Shown: in pieces, positions 50,685-63,004 of the stretch
How the letters are laid out: each line of letters opens with the position of its first letter
Numbering within the stretch: the stretch's first letter is position 1
Assembly (NCBI RefSeq): GCF_039555335.1
Contig: NC_092629.1
Location: 34,659,537-34,723,536 of the forward strand
Length of the DNA: 64,000 nucleotides
Direction: 5' to 3'
DNA from: Amphiura filiformis
Lineage: Eukaryota; Echinodermata; Ophiuroidea; Amphilepidida; Amphiuridae
Made by a program: the position numbers and the translations under genes
The notes under the pieces: generated by a model
Told to the model about the DNA's origin: nothing
Seen by the model: only the letters and a program-made list of their open reading frames with translations
Databases searched by the model: none

Positions 50685-50933
50685 ATGGGTGTGATGTGTT
50701 GCTGACCTTATCACTTAATTGGATATAGATGTATTGATTTACATGTAATTTCATGTAAACAGTAAATGGGGATGGCAACATTTCTGCTTAAGAAGATATC
50801 CAGAATGTTTTTTAAATGTTTGAAACACCAGCCGGATCTTTCAATGTATTATGATGTTGTCATAATTTCAACATTGATGAACAAATTATAATTACTCTAA
50901 ATATTCCCAATATACCGTATTTCGTCAAATAAA
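50685..50933 (+). promoter_or_regulatory. FREM1: likely FREM1 3'UTR start, with first AATAAA at 50928-50933
   Basis: No AATAAA or ATTAAA occurs between the stop codon and 50927. The first match is AATAAA at 50928-50933, which falls inside the left terminal inverted repeat of the MITE at 50913. Use as a poly(A) signal is inference only. Confidence 0.35.
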
Positions 50934-51259
50934 CGCCCCGGGGCGTTACATTTTCCCAAGGGAGGGCGTTTATTCAAGGTCAATTTTAGAATGATAATTC
51001 CCGTTAAAATCATTAGATAAACTCAAAACTCACACTAAAATGACAAACTGTGAACTAGAAACACTGACTTCTGGTTCACTTCCGGGTTTCCAATCCAGAT
51101 TTTCGCCAAAAAGTGACGCTATTATCGACCATGTGGGCAACTTGGTAAGCTTATACTACACAAGATAGCATGGAAATATCGGCATTTTTGAAACATCTTG
51201 GTTGAAAAAAGTGGTGGGGGCATTTATTTAAGGGGGCGACTATTTGACGAAATACGGTA
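50913..51259. mobile_element. MITE with TACCGTAT ends, copy 2
   Basis: The ends TACCGTATTTCGTCAAATAA and ATTTGACGAAATACGGTA are inverted over more than 20 nt. The inside (TTTTAGAATGATAATTCCCGTTAAAA, GTTCACTTCCGGGTTT, AAGCTTATACTACACAAGATAGCATGGAAATAT) is the reverse complement of 32004-32340. Confidence 0.8.
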
Positions 51260-51347
51260 ATCCATGAGATGCTTAGGCAATTCATTTAGCACCCATAGCA
51301 ACTTGACACTGTAAAAAAATGGTCAAACATTTGGGTGCGATAATCAT

Positions 51348-51542
51348 TGGGCTATTCCAGATGAAATCCATACATCCCCTATGGAAGACATGACCTTAAT
51401 CTTACACACAGGGAGTGTGAATTTCAAATGGGGTTACCTGAATGTGTTAGTCCATTGAAATCTTCTCCCTCTGTGTGGGAGATTAATGTCATGTCTTCCA
51501 TAGGGGGTAGGCCTATATGGATTTTAACTGGAAAAGCCCATT
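51348..51542. repeat. family-A MITE
   Basis: Complete copy (GGGCTATTCCAGATGAAATCC ... GATTTTAACTGGAAAAGCCCA), followed by a family-D half copy at 51572-51765 (CACAACTTGAGGTCAACTTTTGAGC, GAGGTCAATGAACTGTGCC). Confidence 0.75.
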
Positions 51543-51810
51543 GTAACCCACTGGTTGGGAACTCCTGTTGTAACCACTAAGTACTAAGATCTAAAACATG
51601 CTCATCTACCAAGGCACAGTCCTTTGACCCATATGCTTTCACACTCAAAGCTTGACCTCTTAATGTGTTGGTTACAAAAAATCATACTCCACAACTTGAG
51701 GTCAACTTTTGAGCTTTGATTGTTGATTTGAGGTCAATGAACTGTGCCATGGGGAATGATGTGGTGCTTTTATTTTTTTTAAAGTGCAGTGATTTATTAT
51801 GCATTACACA

Positions 51811-51957
51811 GAGGCAAGGGACAGGCGATTTGCACGGAACTTTTTTTCCGCGCAATTGACTATTTTTTTCCTATGGGCAGGGATGCAGGATTTGCTCTGA
51901 AAAAAGAGTTCCGCGCAATTTGCTATTTTTTTCCGCGCAAATCGCCTGTCCCTGGCC
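51811..51957. repeat. MITE with AGGGACAGGCGATTTGC ends
   Basis: AGGGACAGGCGATTTGCNCGGAA and GCGCAAATCGCCTGTCCCT are inverted; AACTTTTTTTCCGCGCAATTGACTATTTTTTTCC is repeated in reverse toward the middle. Confidence 0.75.
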
Positions 51958-52194
51958 ACATTACACACAAGCCTCTGCAAAACAGGAATTCGATGACCAC
52001 TGTGGTCCAACACACAAAACCTATATCCCTAAATTTGTTCATAAATGAGTATTTTGTAATTTAATTATGTTATTTATAGGAAAAATGGTGCAAAATTTAA
52101 CAGTAATGCCTTTATCATGCTATAGTAGTCGCATAAAGTAACAGAAAAATGCGATCAAAAGTCGGTAGTGAAATGCAATACTATCAACATTCAG

Positions 52195-53230
52195 ACACGG
52201 CTAGAAAGTTGCCTCGGCAGGTGTCGGCAGTGTTACGTAGACATTTATATGGTTGAACAAGTTGCATTTATATGGCTAGAAAGAGCACGGTATAGGAGCA
52301 CGGTGGCCAAGCGGAATGGGCACTGACTCGTAATCGGAACGTTGCGGGTTCGAGCCCCGGCGACACCATCGTGTTGTGCCCTTGAATAAGGCACTTTATC
52401 TCGATTACTCCTCCCACCCAGGTGTTTAAATGGGTACTGGCATGCTTAAATGCAGGGAAGGTAACAGACTCGCTGTAGATGAGGTGTAGCGATCCCCCTA
52501 TAGCAATATTACATGGAGGAGTCTGGCCCAATCGCCAATGAAAGAGAGATGGGCACTCCGATTACTGTTTATCGTCTCCTTTGCCTTCCTTTACCTTTAC
52601 CTTAAGTTGCCTTGAGGTCAACTGGTTGGAATTTTATGCTGGAGCATGCTAGTGACTTCAGATTGATATCGGCAATCGCTTTGTGATCAATTAAACGCTA
52701 TACAGTTGTGGTTAGAAAGCTGCCACAGCTGGTATCAGCATTGTTATGTAGGAATTATGACTAGAGCCTTGAGGTGACCTGATTGGGATTTTATATGCTG
52801 GGTCATGCTGGCTACTTCATTTTGATAATATCGACAATCACTTTCCTGATCAATAATGTGACCACTGTCCAGTATTCAGTCATGCCTTGAAAGTTGCCAC
52901 AACTAATATCAGCAGTATTATTTAGGCATTTACTGTTGCTATAAAGTTAATTGCCTAGACAGACTATGAACTTGAGATTATAAACAGATTATAAACAGAT
53001 CTACTGGATCTGGGATGCATCATCAGGCCCACTGATGCTAGCCGATGCATCCAAGATAGGATGTGAAATATTGCCACTCATCAAAACGTAAGTCCAGTAC
53101 ATCTGATTATAATCCCAAGCTCATAGTTGTTATTACCTGGATTAATGATAATCTTCATAATTGTATTAATTGCCTAGAAGTCAACGTGGGATTTTACACT
53201 GCGACTTCTGATAATATCGGCAATCATTAA
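52195..53230. repeat. degenerate tandem array, units near 200 bp
   Basis: TAGAAAGTTGCC, GNTGTCGGCAGTGTTACGTAG / GGTATCAGCATTGTTATGTAGG / ATATCAGCAGTATTATTTAGGC, GGGATTTTATATGCTGG and GATAATATCGGCAATCA recur three to four times in the same order. The first unit is split by the SINE at 52295. Within 52980-53130 an inverted pair (AGATTATAAACAGATCTACTGGATC / GTCCAGTACATCTGATTATAATC) is added. Confidence 0.65.
52295..52605 (+). mobile_element. tRNA-derived SINE, second family
   Basis: Polymerase III A box TGGCCAAGCGG (52304-52314) and B box GGTTCGAGCCC (about 52347-52357) form a tRNA-like head ending near CGACACC. The body has GCCCTTGAATAAGGCACTTTATCTCGATTAC and the tail repeats TTTACC/TTACCTT. 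The head is too diverged from a clover leaf to call a working tRNA. Confidence 0.8.
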
Positions 53231-54690
53231 TCAATAACGATGGATGTAGATGGAGAAAACAATCATTATCTGGTTGCGACAGCCAGTGGAGTAGCGTGAG
53301 TCATCTTATGGGGTGGGGCACCAGACCTGGGGGGCACAAGCCATGTTTTGGCAATTTCCTTTGGGATTTTTTTAATTTTCAAATCGATTAGGGGTCCATA
53401 CCCCCACAGTGTCAACACCCTGTATTATAAATTTTTTTTTTCCATACAGCTCAATACTCCGTTGAAATCAATATTCTATTATTAATACAGATAAAGAAAG
53501 TTTACATATGCATTGTGTTATAGGACGTGCACCTGGAACTTAACTGAATGGGCTAAACGCATTCCTTTATACCTATAAAGTATAATTGTCATTCTCAAAA
53601 TTAAATTTATCTCAATTTTTACTTCGGATTTCAATTTTTTTACTTTACAAATACAGTAAAAGATATCCACAGCAAGCTGCAAGGCCCTGCTAATTAGTGT
53701 ACTGCTTTTCGAGTGAGTGTACTGGAAACAAAACCCTGGTTTTACCTGAAAACAAATTTTTTTTTTTAATAGAAACATCATATGGGGTACTAGAGCATGC
53801 ACAAATCGTAATAATGTGTAGAATATAGAAACGCTGTGGTATCTCATATGATAGTCATGGTATGCTTAGCCTGAGTCGCTCGGCCTATCTCGAACAAAAT
53901 CGCGATGCGTAGCTGTTAAAAAACGAGAGGATTCGCTGTACTATCATGGCAATTTTTAACACGAAGATATAGGGATGATGACGATGTGACCCCCTCCCCT
54001 CACCCCCTTATGACGCTACATCACTTGCGACTGCTTAGTATGGTACCGCTGTAAGTGTAAAATAAGTAGATAAGAAATATTATCTATGTAGTTTTTACTT
54101 GTAATACCAAGCTTTACAATATTATCAATTGTAGTATTAGTTACAATGGAGCAATAGTTGGACAATAGATTTTTTTAAGATAATCTTTTTACATATATGC
54201 TGCAACTCAAACTTTGACCTCATTTAAGGCCCATAGGTTAATATACAGGCCTTCATCATTTTTTAAGGGCCCGGACTCTATTAAAGGAGTATTTTGTGAT
54301 CCTAGCATCCTCTTTTTATGACATTTTTCAGTAGATATCCACGAAAAAAGCTTATTCCCAAAATTTCAGTTGATTCCGGTTTTGCGCTTTGCGAGTTAGG
54401 CATGATTATGTGTATTACACGGCTCCATAGACAATGTGTTGTAATTTCGTTCTGATATACCGGAACGAAATTCAAATTTCACAATATCTTTGCCAAATGA
54501 ATTAATCTGCAAGAATTTTTTGTACATAAACATTATGTAGCCAGAGGTTTCCAGTGATATAAAAATCTCAACTTTTTTTGAGAAAAGTGGGGGTGATGCT
54601 GTGGATCACAAAATGCCCTTTAATTATTATTTTATTGATTTGTGCATAATACTGATTAACAGTTTATTATAAACCACCCCTCTATAGTCT
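53231..54690. other. 3' flanking stretch, no feature recognised
   Basis: AT-rich DNA without shared repeat families that I can align. The longest open frame on the - strand (53847-53518) is low complexity and shows no protein family. Confidence 0.4.
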
Positions 54691-54699
54691 GTGAAGTGG

Positions 54700-55045
54700 C
54701 CAGTGGTGTACCGTGGCCGCCCCAACCCCCGGGGCTGAAGAAAATTCAATTTTGCCGCCCTTCCTCAACAGCCCGAAAAGGTTGACCCAATTTTTTCTCG
54801 GTCGTTTGAAAAGTGAAGAGAAAAAAAAAAAAAAAGGTTTCAGGCGCTAGCGCCCTAAAAGCAGCACATTTTGATGTATAGTGCCATTTTTTCAAAATTT
54901 TTTATGCTTTATCAAAATTGTCCGCCCTTTTTTATTTACTAATTCTTTTTGCCGCCCCCTTCGTTTTTTGCTGCCCCTGTTTTTGCCACCCCTTACCCCG
55001 GGGGGCTGGCACCCCAAAATATGTGCATGGTGGCTAACGCAATTC
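54700..55045. repeat. C-rich repeat with GCCACC/GGTGGC ends
   Basis: CAGTGGTGTACCGTGGCCGCCCC and GGGGGGCTGGCACCCC ... GTGCATGGTGGCTAACG suggest a diverged inverted-repeat element with repeated TTTTGCCGCCC words. Ends are uncertain. Confidence 0.4.
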
Positions 55046-55861
55046 ACAGACAAAAAAAATGTTTTCACTCTCTGTTAACAAAATATTATCAGAGATACCA
55101 AATTTAATTCAATTGTAGGATCTTTTTTTCTTTTTCTTTTTTTTCCCTGTATTTTCCTGTACTTGGGACTGGTGGGAATTGTAGGATCTTCTACTTTTTG
55201 TTACTCCAAATTTCTACTTTTATTTATTTTCAGCCCATTTTGAGGCTTTATAGCCCAAATATGTGTACTTTTTCAGGCTTCTCCTGCAAAGTCACTTCTG
55301 GCCATTGGCATCCCTGGATTATAGGATGCTTTTCAGCAATATTTAGTGATCACGATAAGCATGATCTTTAGGAAAAATTGTTTAATGGGGAGAAATACAA
55401 CAAGCATGCTCTTTTGTGATCTTGACAATCATTTTAAACAGTATAACTATTATATCCTAAATTTAGATTTTAGCCCATACTTGAAGCTGATAATATTTAA
55501 AAAGTGATGAAAATGAATTCTATTCTTATATAAAAAATACTTGTTGTTAACTTGTATACAAGTGAAGAAAGAGAGTTAGCAATAAAAGTGCATAAGTGTA
55601 TATTTTTTATTTTACTGTACAGTGGGGAATTTGAGAGGTTTTTATTAGGTGTTCATTTTAGAACTGCAAATTTAATATCCCGCAAAAATAGTTTTTTACC
55701 CATTGCTTTATTATGTAGCTGTTTGAACCACATTTTCAAACTCTTATCACTTACAATGTAAGTAAGTTGTAAGCAAACACACATACACTTCTCTTAAAAA
55801 TGATTTTTAATTTGTTGATTGTGCCTTTAAAAAAAACCAATTGACTCAACATGCAAGAGAA

Positions 55862-57048
55862 GCATTTCTGTTGAAATCATACACCCTCTATGGAAAACAT
55901 GACCTTAATATCTACACATGGGTATATATTTCAAATGGAGTCACCCATTCAGGTCACCCCATTTGAAATTCACACTCCCTGTGTGGGAGATTAAGGTCAT
56001 GTCTTCCGTAGCAGGTGTATGGATTTCAAAAGGAGTAAACCAATTTACCCGATGTGTAATTATTTAATTTAATGATTAGAATTTTGTAAATGTAGATAGT
56101 GACAATCATATAATCAACAAAAACACCACTCAAGTATTGTTTTAATATTTTACTACATCTCATTTGATTTATTTATCTTTAATTCATTGTGATGATAATC
56201 AACACCTGTTCCCACAAAAATGAGAGGGAAGTTGAAATCCTTATTTGTAAGTTACAGCCGGAATTCCTGGATCATAAGCTTTAAAATAGCCTGTCAGGGT
56301 TGCTCCCTCGCTTGGTGTTCAAAAGTCAATATTGATATAAAATTGGATCGATTGAGCCCATATTTATTGGTCGAGCTACGAGTTTTAAAATATTGGACAA
56401 GACGTAGTCGAGTCGCAATATTTTAAAACTCATAGCGAGACCAATAAATATTGGGCGTAAAGCATCCAATTTTATCATTATTATGTGTTGGATCCAATAT
56501 TTTCACACACTTGGATTCATCAAAACATGATAATTTAAAGAATTGGGCTATCCAGTTAAATCAATACACCCCCTATGGAAGAATAATATTCCACACAAGG
56601 GGTGTGAATTTCAAATGGGGTTACCTAAATGAGTGACTCTCTTTCAACCCTGTGTGGGAGATTAAGGTTTCCGTTGGGGTGTATGGATATCGATTGCATT
56701 CTTGTTTTCTGACATGTTGGATGAACCATCTCCCTTTTCTTCCTGGCGACTTTTCACTAATTTTGTGGGAACAGGTATCATTTGATTGTCATCTTGTATA
56801 TATCTTAATTCATTTTACATGTATTTATTTTTGTTTTTAGTGCATTAACCAATAATTTGGCTATGCTAATTGAAATCTATACACCTCTTTAAAGACATGA
56901 ACTTAATCTTCCACACAGGGAGTGTGAATTTCACATTGGACGACCTGAATGGGTGATTCCATTTGAAATCTACACCCCCTGTGTGGGATATTAAGGTCAT
57001 GTCTTCCATAAGGGATGTATGGATTTCAAATGGACTAGCCCGGGCATT
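55862..57048. repeat. cluster of three family-A MITEs and one family-C MITE
   Basis: Family A lies at 55862-56042, 56544-56700 (with internal deletions) and 56860-57048; an inverted family-C copy lies at 56332-56520 (TTGATATAAAATTGGATCG ... ATCCAATTTTATCATTATTATG). The stretches between are short AT-rich DNA. Confidence 0.75.
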
Positions 57049-57109
57049 TAATCCATTTAAATATGACCTTTTTTATGAGCTGCTGCAATCTTTTCAAATT
57101 GACAATCTG

Positions 57110-57540
57110 TACCATACTTGAGGATCGGATAGCAACATTTGCACAGTATTTGGGGGGGGGGACATAAGAGCACATCAGACACATCAAATTGCATTTTGAA
57201 TATGAGGACTGTCCTTCTGATATCAAATAATTTTAATTTTTTTAAATTCCGATATAATACAAATTTTATGGCAAATTATTAAAATTTATATTTTTGACAT
57301 TAACAGTTCTTTAGGTTACTTCGTACTGGATTCCTTTTTATTAATTTTGTTTTCATTTTGAGAATAGGTCTGACTGGGTAAACATGGGTTGATAGTCAAG
57401 AAATAAACATATTTTGCAAGATCTGGATGTGATCTATCAATTGAGATACATTTTGTCACTATCAACCAATGTTGCACTTATAGCAAACCAGGACAGAAAA
57501 TTGAAATGGGAGAAATGCATTGTGGGAAGTATAAGATATT
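57110..57540. repeat. half copy of the 59378-60030 foldback, followed by family K
   Basis: AGAGCACATCAGACACATCAAATTGCATT ... GATATCAAATAATTTTAATTTTTT matches one arm of the foldback at 59378-60030. 57340-57540 matches family K (TTCATTTTGAGAATAGGTCTGACTGG, TGAAATGGGAGAAATGCATTGTGGGAAG). Confidence 0.7.
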
Positions 57541-57855
57541 TTCTTTGTCTTTAATTTCCTTTCCTATTTCTGGTAAACACATCTTGTAGTAATAAATTTC
57601 AAAATCTGTAAGATATGTCTAGTTGTTTAGATATTTTGTAATAAATAAATAACAAACAAAAATAAGTATTTGGAATGTAATTTGAGTTTTTTTACAAGTA
57701 TGGGAAATGTGTTACTCCCTGGATTAAAAAAACATTACCCTGTTTTGATATCCCACATAGTTCCAAAGAGGGTGCTCTAAATAAAATATAGTTAGGCAAG
57801 TTCCATTTGAAATACTCGCTCTATTATGGAAGCTATATAGGGGAATATAAGCATG

Positions 57856-58075
57856 ATTATAGCTTAAATAATAGTTTCTCGATCATGAGGGCATGATGTA
57901 CTGCGTGCACCGTGTAATGTCGCAAGTTTAGTGGAATGACACAATAGCGCGATCGATTGTGCCACATAGGAAATGCAGCGCTACCCAAAGCGTGTGTGGT
58001 ACATGTTGTACGCCAACGCAATATTGAGCTCTCATGATCGAGAAACTATTATTTTAGCTATAGCTATAGCAAATT
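57856..58075. repeat. inverted-repeat element (AATAATAGTTTCTCGATCATGA ends)
   Basis: TTATAGCTTAAATAATAGTTTCTCGATCATGAG is mirrored by CTCATGATCGAGAAACTATTATTTTAGCTATAG. The interior is GC-richer with TGTACTGCGTGCACC / GGTACATGTTGTACGCC. Confidence 0.8.
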
Positions 58076-58299
58076 CCATTAGAAAAGAATACTCCCTCTG
58101 TGTATGACTTTCTTGAATCTTCCACAAATGCAGGCCAATGTGTGAAAAGAACCCATATTCCCACCCAAATTATGCATACTGTAATGTACGTTCATCTAAA
58201 AATCACAATTTCTCATTAACATTCCTTCTGTAACAATGGTCATCCTTGCTCTAAAATTTAACTTTTGAGAAATTTGATATTCTTAAATTTTCAAAATTT

Positions 58300-58510
58300 T
58301 GCAGTGTTCCTGGTTGTACTGAAAGAGCTACGCCAAATTTACTTCATATCGACTGTCCAGTGCCGGAAGTGGGTAAATGAAATAGCTGCCCTGTGAACAT
58401 TTACACACAATATACATTGCACTCATCTACACATGGCTGCTATTGCCCTTGCCCACTTCTGGCACTGAGCAGTTGATGTCATGTTTAACTACGTTTGGAT
58501 GAGATTGATG
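58300..58510. repeat. imperfect foldback
   Basis: CTACGCCAAATTTACTTCATATCGACTGTCCAGTGCCGGAAGTGGG pairs loosely with CCCACTTCTGGCACTGAGCAGTTGATGTCATGTTTAACTACG. Mismatches are frequent, so the element is old. Confidence 0.5.
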
Positions 58511-58644
58511 CATTAAAAATTCAAATAAGACAGATATTTTGTCATAGTAATACTCCATTTATTTAACATAATACTTGTAACTTAATCATCCTCGCATGAT
58601 TTATTAAAACGTCTACCGTACTCGACCTACTTAGCACCCTTGAT

Positions 58645-59110
58645 TAAAGCCATATTATAACATTTTCATACAAAATAGATTAGCATTTCTTTGCCATAAT
58701 ATGTTAGTTTTACACTGTCAGATATATCCCCTTTTATTTTTGAGCCGACCAACTACGGCAAAGCAAAGAAAATTGGAATTTACTACCAGCGCATATGTCG
58801 CCAATACGTACCACTCCTTCGGTCATGTTATAGTACGACCTTTTGTTGTGTATATCACCCCGCACGCCGTGTACGTAATGAGTGTTATGAACATCGTGTA
58901 TGCGTTCGACTGATAATTCCATCTTAATAATAAAACGCCGGTTCCGGCGTTTTATTCAAAATCTCGGATTTTGACAAAACCACAGCACCTAGAGTCTGGA
59001 TTTTTGCAGGGTATATTGGTTTAATAAAGTACAATATAATCGTGGACAAAATGAATGTAAAAAAATCTGTGAGGGCGTCCTCCTCAGCAAATGTTATAAT
59101 ATGGCTTTAA
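58645..59110. repeat. dispersed repeat, inverse of 46655-47125
   Basis: It matches the intron 9 copy in reverse orientation (see 46655). It includes a short GC hairpin AACGCCGGTTCCGGCGTT at about 58934-58952. Confidence 0.65.
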
Positions 59111-59377
59111 GCGCCCCTACAGAACTGTACAAGTGTCAAACTGTCTAAACACCCCCCCTTTCCCCTTTAAAATACACCTATACTGTCAAATTTCTAAATA
59201 GAATTATCATCAAAACCTTAAAAGCTTTAGGATTCTGTACTATGTTAACCTAAATTCCAAACTGACTTTCATTTTATCATTTTAATAAGTGCCCCCTTCC
59301 CATGGCAGTGATTGACAGAGGCACCTGGGCGCTAATTAGGTCAGATACGCTTCTCCCTACTCCAGAATACAACTCCT

Positions 59378-60030
59378 TTTAAGGGGTGGGGTATGAACGT
59401 TTGGACAGTATTTATTGTGGGACATTAGAGCACATCAGACATATCGAATTGCATTCTGACTACGAAGAATGTCCTGATGATATCAAATAATTTTGATTTT
59501 TTTGAAATTCGCAATGTAATACACATTTTATGGCAAATGATTAAAAATTGATATTTTTATATTTAACAGCACTCAAAGTAAACTTTATAAATCTGATGAT
59601 TTATACTTAAAGTGTATGTAGGTGGGATGAAAAGCCGATGATCAATTGAAAATTTTGACCTTTCGTATTGAAGATATGGATTTTTTTTTCCAAAACACCA
59701 AAAAAAAAATAGGTCTTTATGGGAAAAAAATCCATATCTTCAATATGAAAGGTCAAAATTTTCAATTGATCGTCGGCTTTTCAACTACATACACTTTAAG
59801 AATATGTCATTAGATTTATAAAATTTACTTCAAGGACTGTTATATATCAAAAATTTGAAAAATATCAATTTTTAATCATTTGCCATAAAATTTGTATTAT
59901 ATTGTGAATTTCAAAAAATGAAAATTATTTGATATCAGAAAGACATTCTTCGTATTCAGAATGCAATTTGATGTCTGATGTGCTCTCATGTCACAAAAAA
60001 TACTGTCGAAACGCTCATTCCAGATCCCTT
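59378..60030. repeat. large foldback, arms of about 290 nt
   Basis: Left AGAGCACATCAGACATATCGAATTGCATTCTGA ... CAATTGAAAATTTTGACCTTTCGTATTGAAGATATGGATTTTTTT is mirrored on the right in full order. The centre near 59700 is an A/T run. Identity between arms is high, so RNA from here would form a long hairpin. Confidence 0.85.
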
Positions 60031-60349
60031 AATATTTTAATTTAAAATATTATTCCATATTATAAACATATTTCTGCAACTTCTATTGGTTGCTTGTCCT
60101 CAGAAAGTTTTAAAAAGCTTTGATAGTATGATTTATTTTGAATGATATCTCTGCTGCTTGAATTGTCATTTAGTAATAAAGGCTTTCAACACAATTTGCC
60201 ATGCTTCACATTAAATAATAATAATAGTGCTGACTAGTGGAAGAAGTGCCAAAGTTTTCAGAAATAGTTTTATGCAAAAATCTATCCATTCCTTGAAAAA
60301 AAATGCACAGGTCACAAATATTTGTAAACCCAGCAAACACACAAATGTT

Positions 60350-60757
60350 TGACTCCATTTGAAATTCACAAATTTACACTCCCCGTGTGAGAGATTAAGG
60401 TCTATCTTCTATAGGGGGTGTATGGATTTCAACTGGACTAGCCCAATATGGCCTACATTTCTTAAACTAAATATTTGCACTTGGGTACTTCTTCTACTGT
60501 AATATCCCATATAATTAAAAAACTGATGGAACAAAATTAATGCATAATAATATGTACCATTTTATGAATTAGGCTATTCCAGTTGAAATCCATACACCCC
60601 CTATGGAAGACATGACCTTAATCTTCCACACAGGGAGTGTGAATTTCAAATGAGGTTACCTGAATGGGTGACTCCATTTGAAATCTACACCCCCTGTGTA
60701 AGAGATTAAAATCAGGTCTTCCATAGGAGGTGTGTAGATTACAATTGGAATAGCCCA
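60350..60757. repeat. half and complete family-A MITEs
   Basis: 60350-60448 is a right half. 60571-60757 is the most complete family-A copy: GGCTATTCCAGTTGAAATCC at the left, ATTACAATTGGAATAGCCCA at the right, with the inner GGAAGACATGACCTTAATC / GATTAAAATCAGGTCTTCC pair. Confidence 0.85.
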
Positions 60758-61767
60758 TTAAACAGAATAATAATAACAATAAACAAGTATACTAAAAATA
60801 AAGTATACATATGGTTACGGCCCAACTATACTTCGGTTGGATATTTCAGCTGAACAATTGCCATAACTTTGAAACTTCTGACTAAAAGGAAAAATAATAT
60901 CAACTTCCATTTTTCAATATCAACAGAGTTCATCAGATATTGAATCTGACATATATCAGATGGACTATTCCACTTGAATGCCATCGCACACATGAAGAAG
61001 TTTTTGGGATAATGTGAAAGTATTTGAAATATTTTCCAAATTGCAGGCAAATATTATGCAGAATCAGTAAAACAGATACTTCTAATCCCTCGATATAACA
61101 GTTCAATTGAGGATTGAGGATTTCAAGTGGATAGATAGGCCAATACATCTCAATACATAAATTCAAAAATTGTTTTTGATTGCTTGGTTTTTCTACACAA
61201 ATATGTAACATTTTGCATGTTGGCAAATAATAGGCAATTTCCTTTTTTTTTTTTGCCTGAAGCATTAATTTCCATACTTATAATGACTAACTTGACCCAA
61301 ATGACTTAACTCGACATTTTGGGACTTGTTTCTAGAGTCAAAAATAAATTAGACTCAAACTCTTAGGACTCAATGACTCAAATCAAGCCCTATATAGATG
61401 ACTCGACTCGAGCCTTGAGTTTGATGACTTGACCACACATCTGTTAATTTCACCCCCTGATGTGTCCACTCTCAAATATTAGGATTAAAAAACCTCTCCT
61501 GCATCCATAAGTTAATTTTCTACACTCACAAAATATCTGAGAGCATTTTTTTTCCAGATGTTTGTAGAGGTCCCATCATGTCGAAAGAGATGTCAAAATA
61601 CTAGATCAGAATTAAAATCTATTAAAAACGTAAATTACATAAATATTGTTGAATTTAAAAATGATGGGCTCTTGTACAAGTGAAAAGATGCTTTCTTGTG
61701 TGCAATATAGTCAAAGACCACTAATATCCCCTCTCCATAAACAGACACTATGTACATGTGTTTATAA
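60758..61767. other. 3' flanking stretch, no feature recognised
   Basis: AT-rich DNA; the open frames on the - strand at 60826-61265 show no family features. GACTCAAAC-type words near 61320-61400 are a simple degenerate repeat. Confidence 0.4.
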
Positions 61768-61783
61768 TATATGTCCAGGGCGG

Positions 61784-62063
61784 CAGGGCCCAACGATTTG
61801 GTCTGAGTAATTTGATTTTTTTTTTCATGCAATCCACCAATTTCAGCAAAATACAGGGTTTTTTATTTGCTTTTTGCCATTTGCTCACAAAAAATGATCT
61901 TAAAACCTTGTAAGCCTTGCACAACCACTTCAAAGGTCCCAGCACAAATTGCTATTTTATGTGCAATTCCCTGCCAAATTGGTCATTTTTCTCCGTGCAG
62001 TTTCATATTTTTTTCTATGCAATTTCCTGGGTTTTTTTCATTTGTGTAAATCGTTGGGCCCTG
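61784..62063. mobile_element. hAT-like MITE with CAGGGCCCAACGATTT ends
   Basis: CAGGGCCCAACGATTT and AAATCGTTGGGCCCTG are perfect inverted ends. TATATGTCCA occurs on both sides (61768-61777, then six extra bases; and 62064-62073), a likely target duplication with a small insertion. No transposase is encoded. Confidence 0.7.
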
Positions 62064-63004
62064 TATATGTCCATATTACACCCCTTTGGACACAAAACAT
62101 TTCCCACATTCCTAAAATATCTGGTTGCATTGCAGGAATTCCATGCATTTTTGGACCAATCCACTACACAAAAAATAGAATATCAGGTGTCCAATTCTGC
62201 ATTGACATCATTTTATACAGATTAACATATTTACAACATTTTAGGCAATGGAACCAAATTTGTTTGATCATTCGATTGACCATTGATGCTTGTTTGACAA
62301 TTGTTAATCATTGACCGTTTTTTATATGTACCGGTATTGATCAATATCAACTTACGACATTAATTCTGATTAATTAGTTGATAGTTCATTAATTAATAAC
62401 AAGTATCGAAGCAGCATCAATGGTTGATCGCAAGTTCACACAAATTTAGCTGCGATGCCTCAGTTCAGCACTTACGTCTTACTATCTTTTTTACCCCCAA
62501 ACATATGTTCTTGAAGGTTGAACATATTGAATACTGTATAAATAGTAATAAGGCGATGAAAAAAACCCCAATTTTAGGGTAATTTTAGCCTCCAGACAAA
62601 AAAAAATCTAAGAAAAAAATGATTGACCGACCGACCCTACTTGAAAGATCCGTCCGCCCGTACAACAGAGGTTTTTTTTTCTTTTTTCGCGAATAGATGT
62701 TAGATCACAAATTTAACAACATACAAATATGATATTTTGTTGTATTATGGCATTGGACTATTATAGTTTTCAAATTTCAAATACTGAAGTGTTGATAAAA
62801 TATTTAGCAAATTGCAAACAATATTTGCCAAAATATATTTTGCTCTTAACATTTTTTCGAATGTTGGCTTAGTGTTTTTTCATAAAACATTTTAAAATGT
62901 TTTCATGACCTTTATATCACCTGATATTTAAATATGTTATTAAAACATTTTGACTAAAATCAAAACACATTTATTACACATTAAAACCATTTTTTTGTTG
63001 GCTG
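62064..63004. other. 3' flanking stretch with AAAACATTTT-rich repeat
   Basis: 62800-63000 shares AATGTTTTCATGACCTTNATAT and GATATTTAAAT with 36590-36650. Nothing else is recognised. Confidence 0.4.

Noticed and set aside
52295..52371. functional tRNA gene
   Set aside because: A and B boxes are present but the acceptor stem does not pair well and a SINE body follows.
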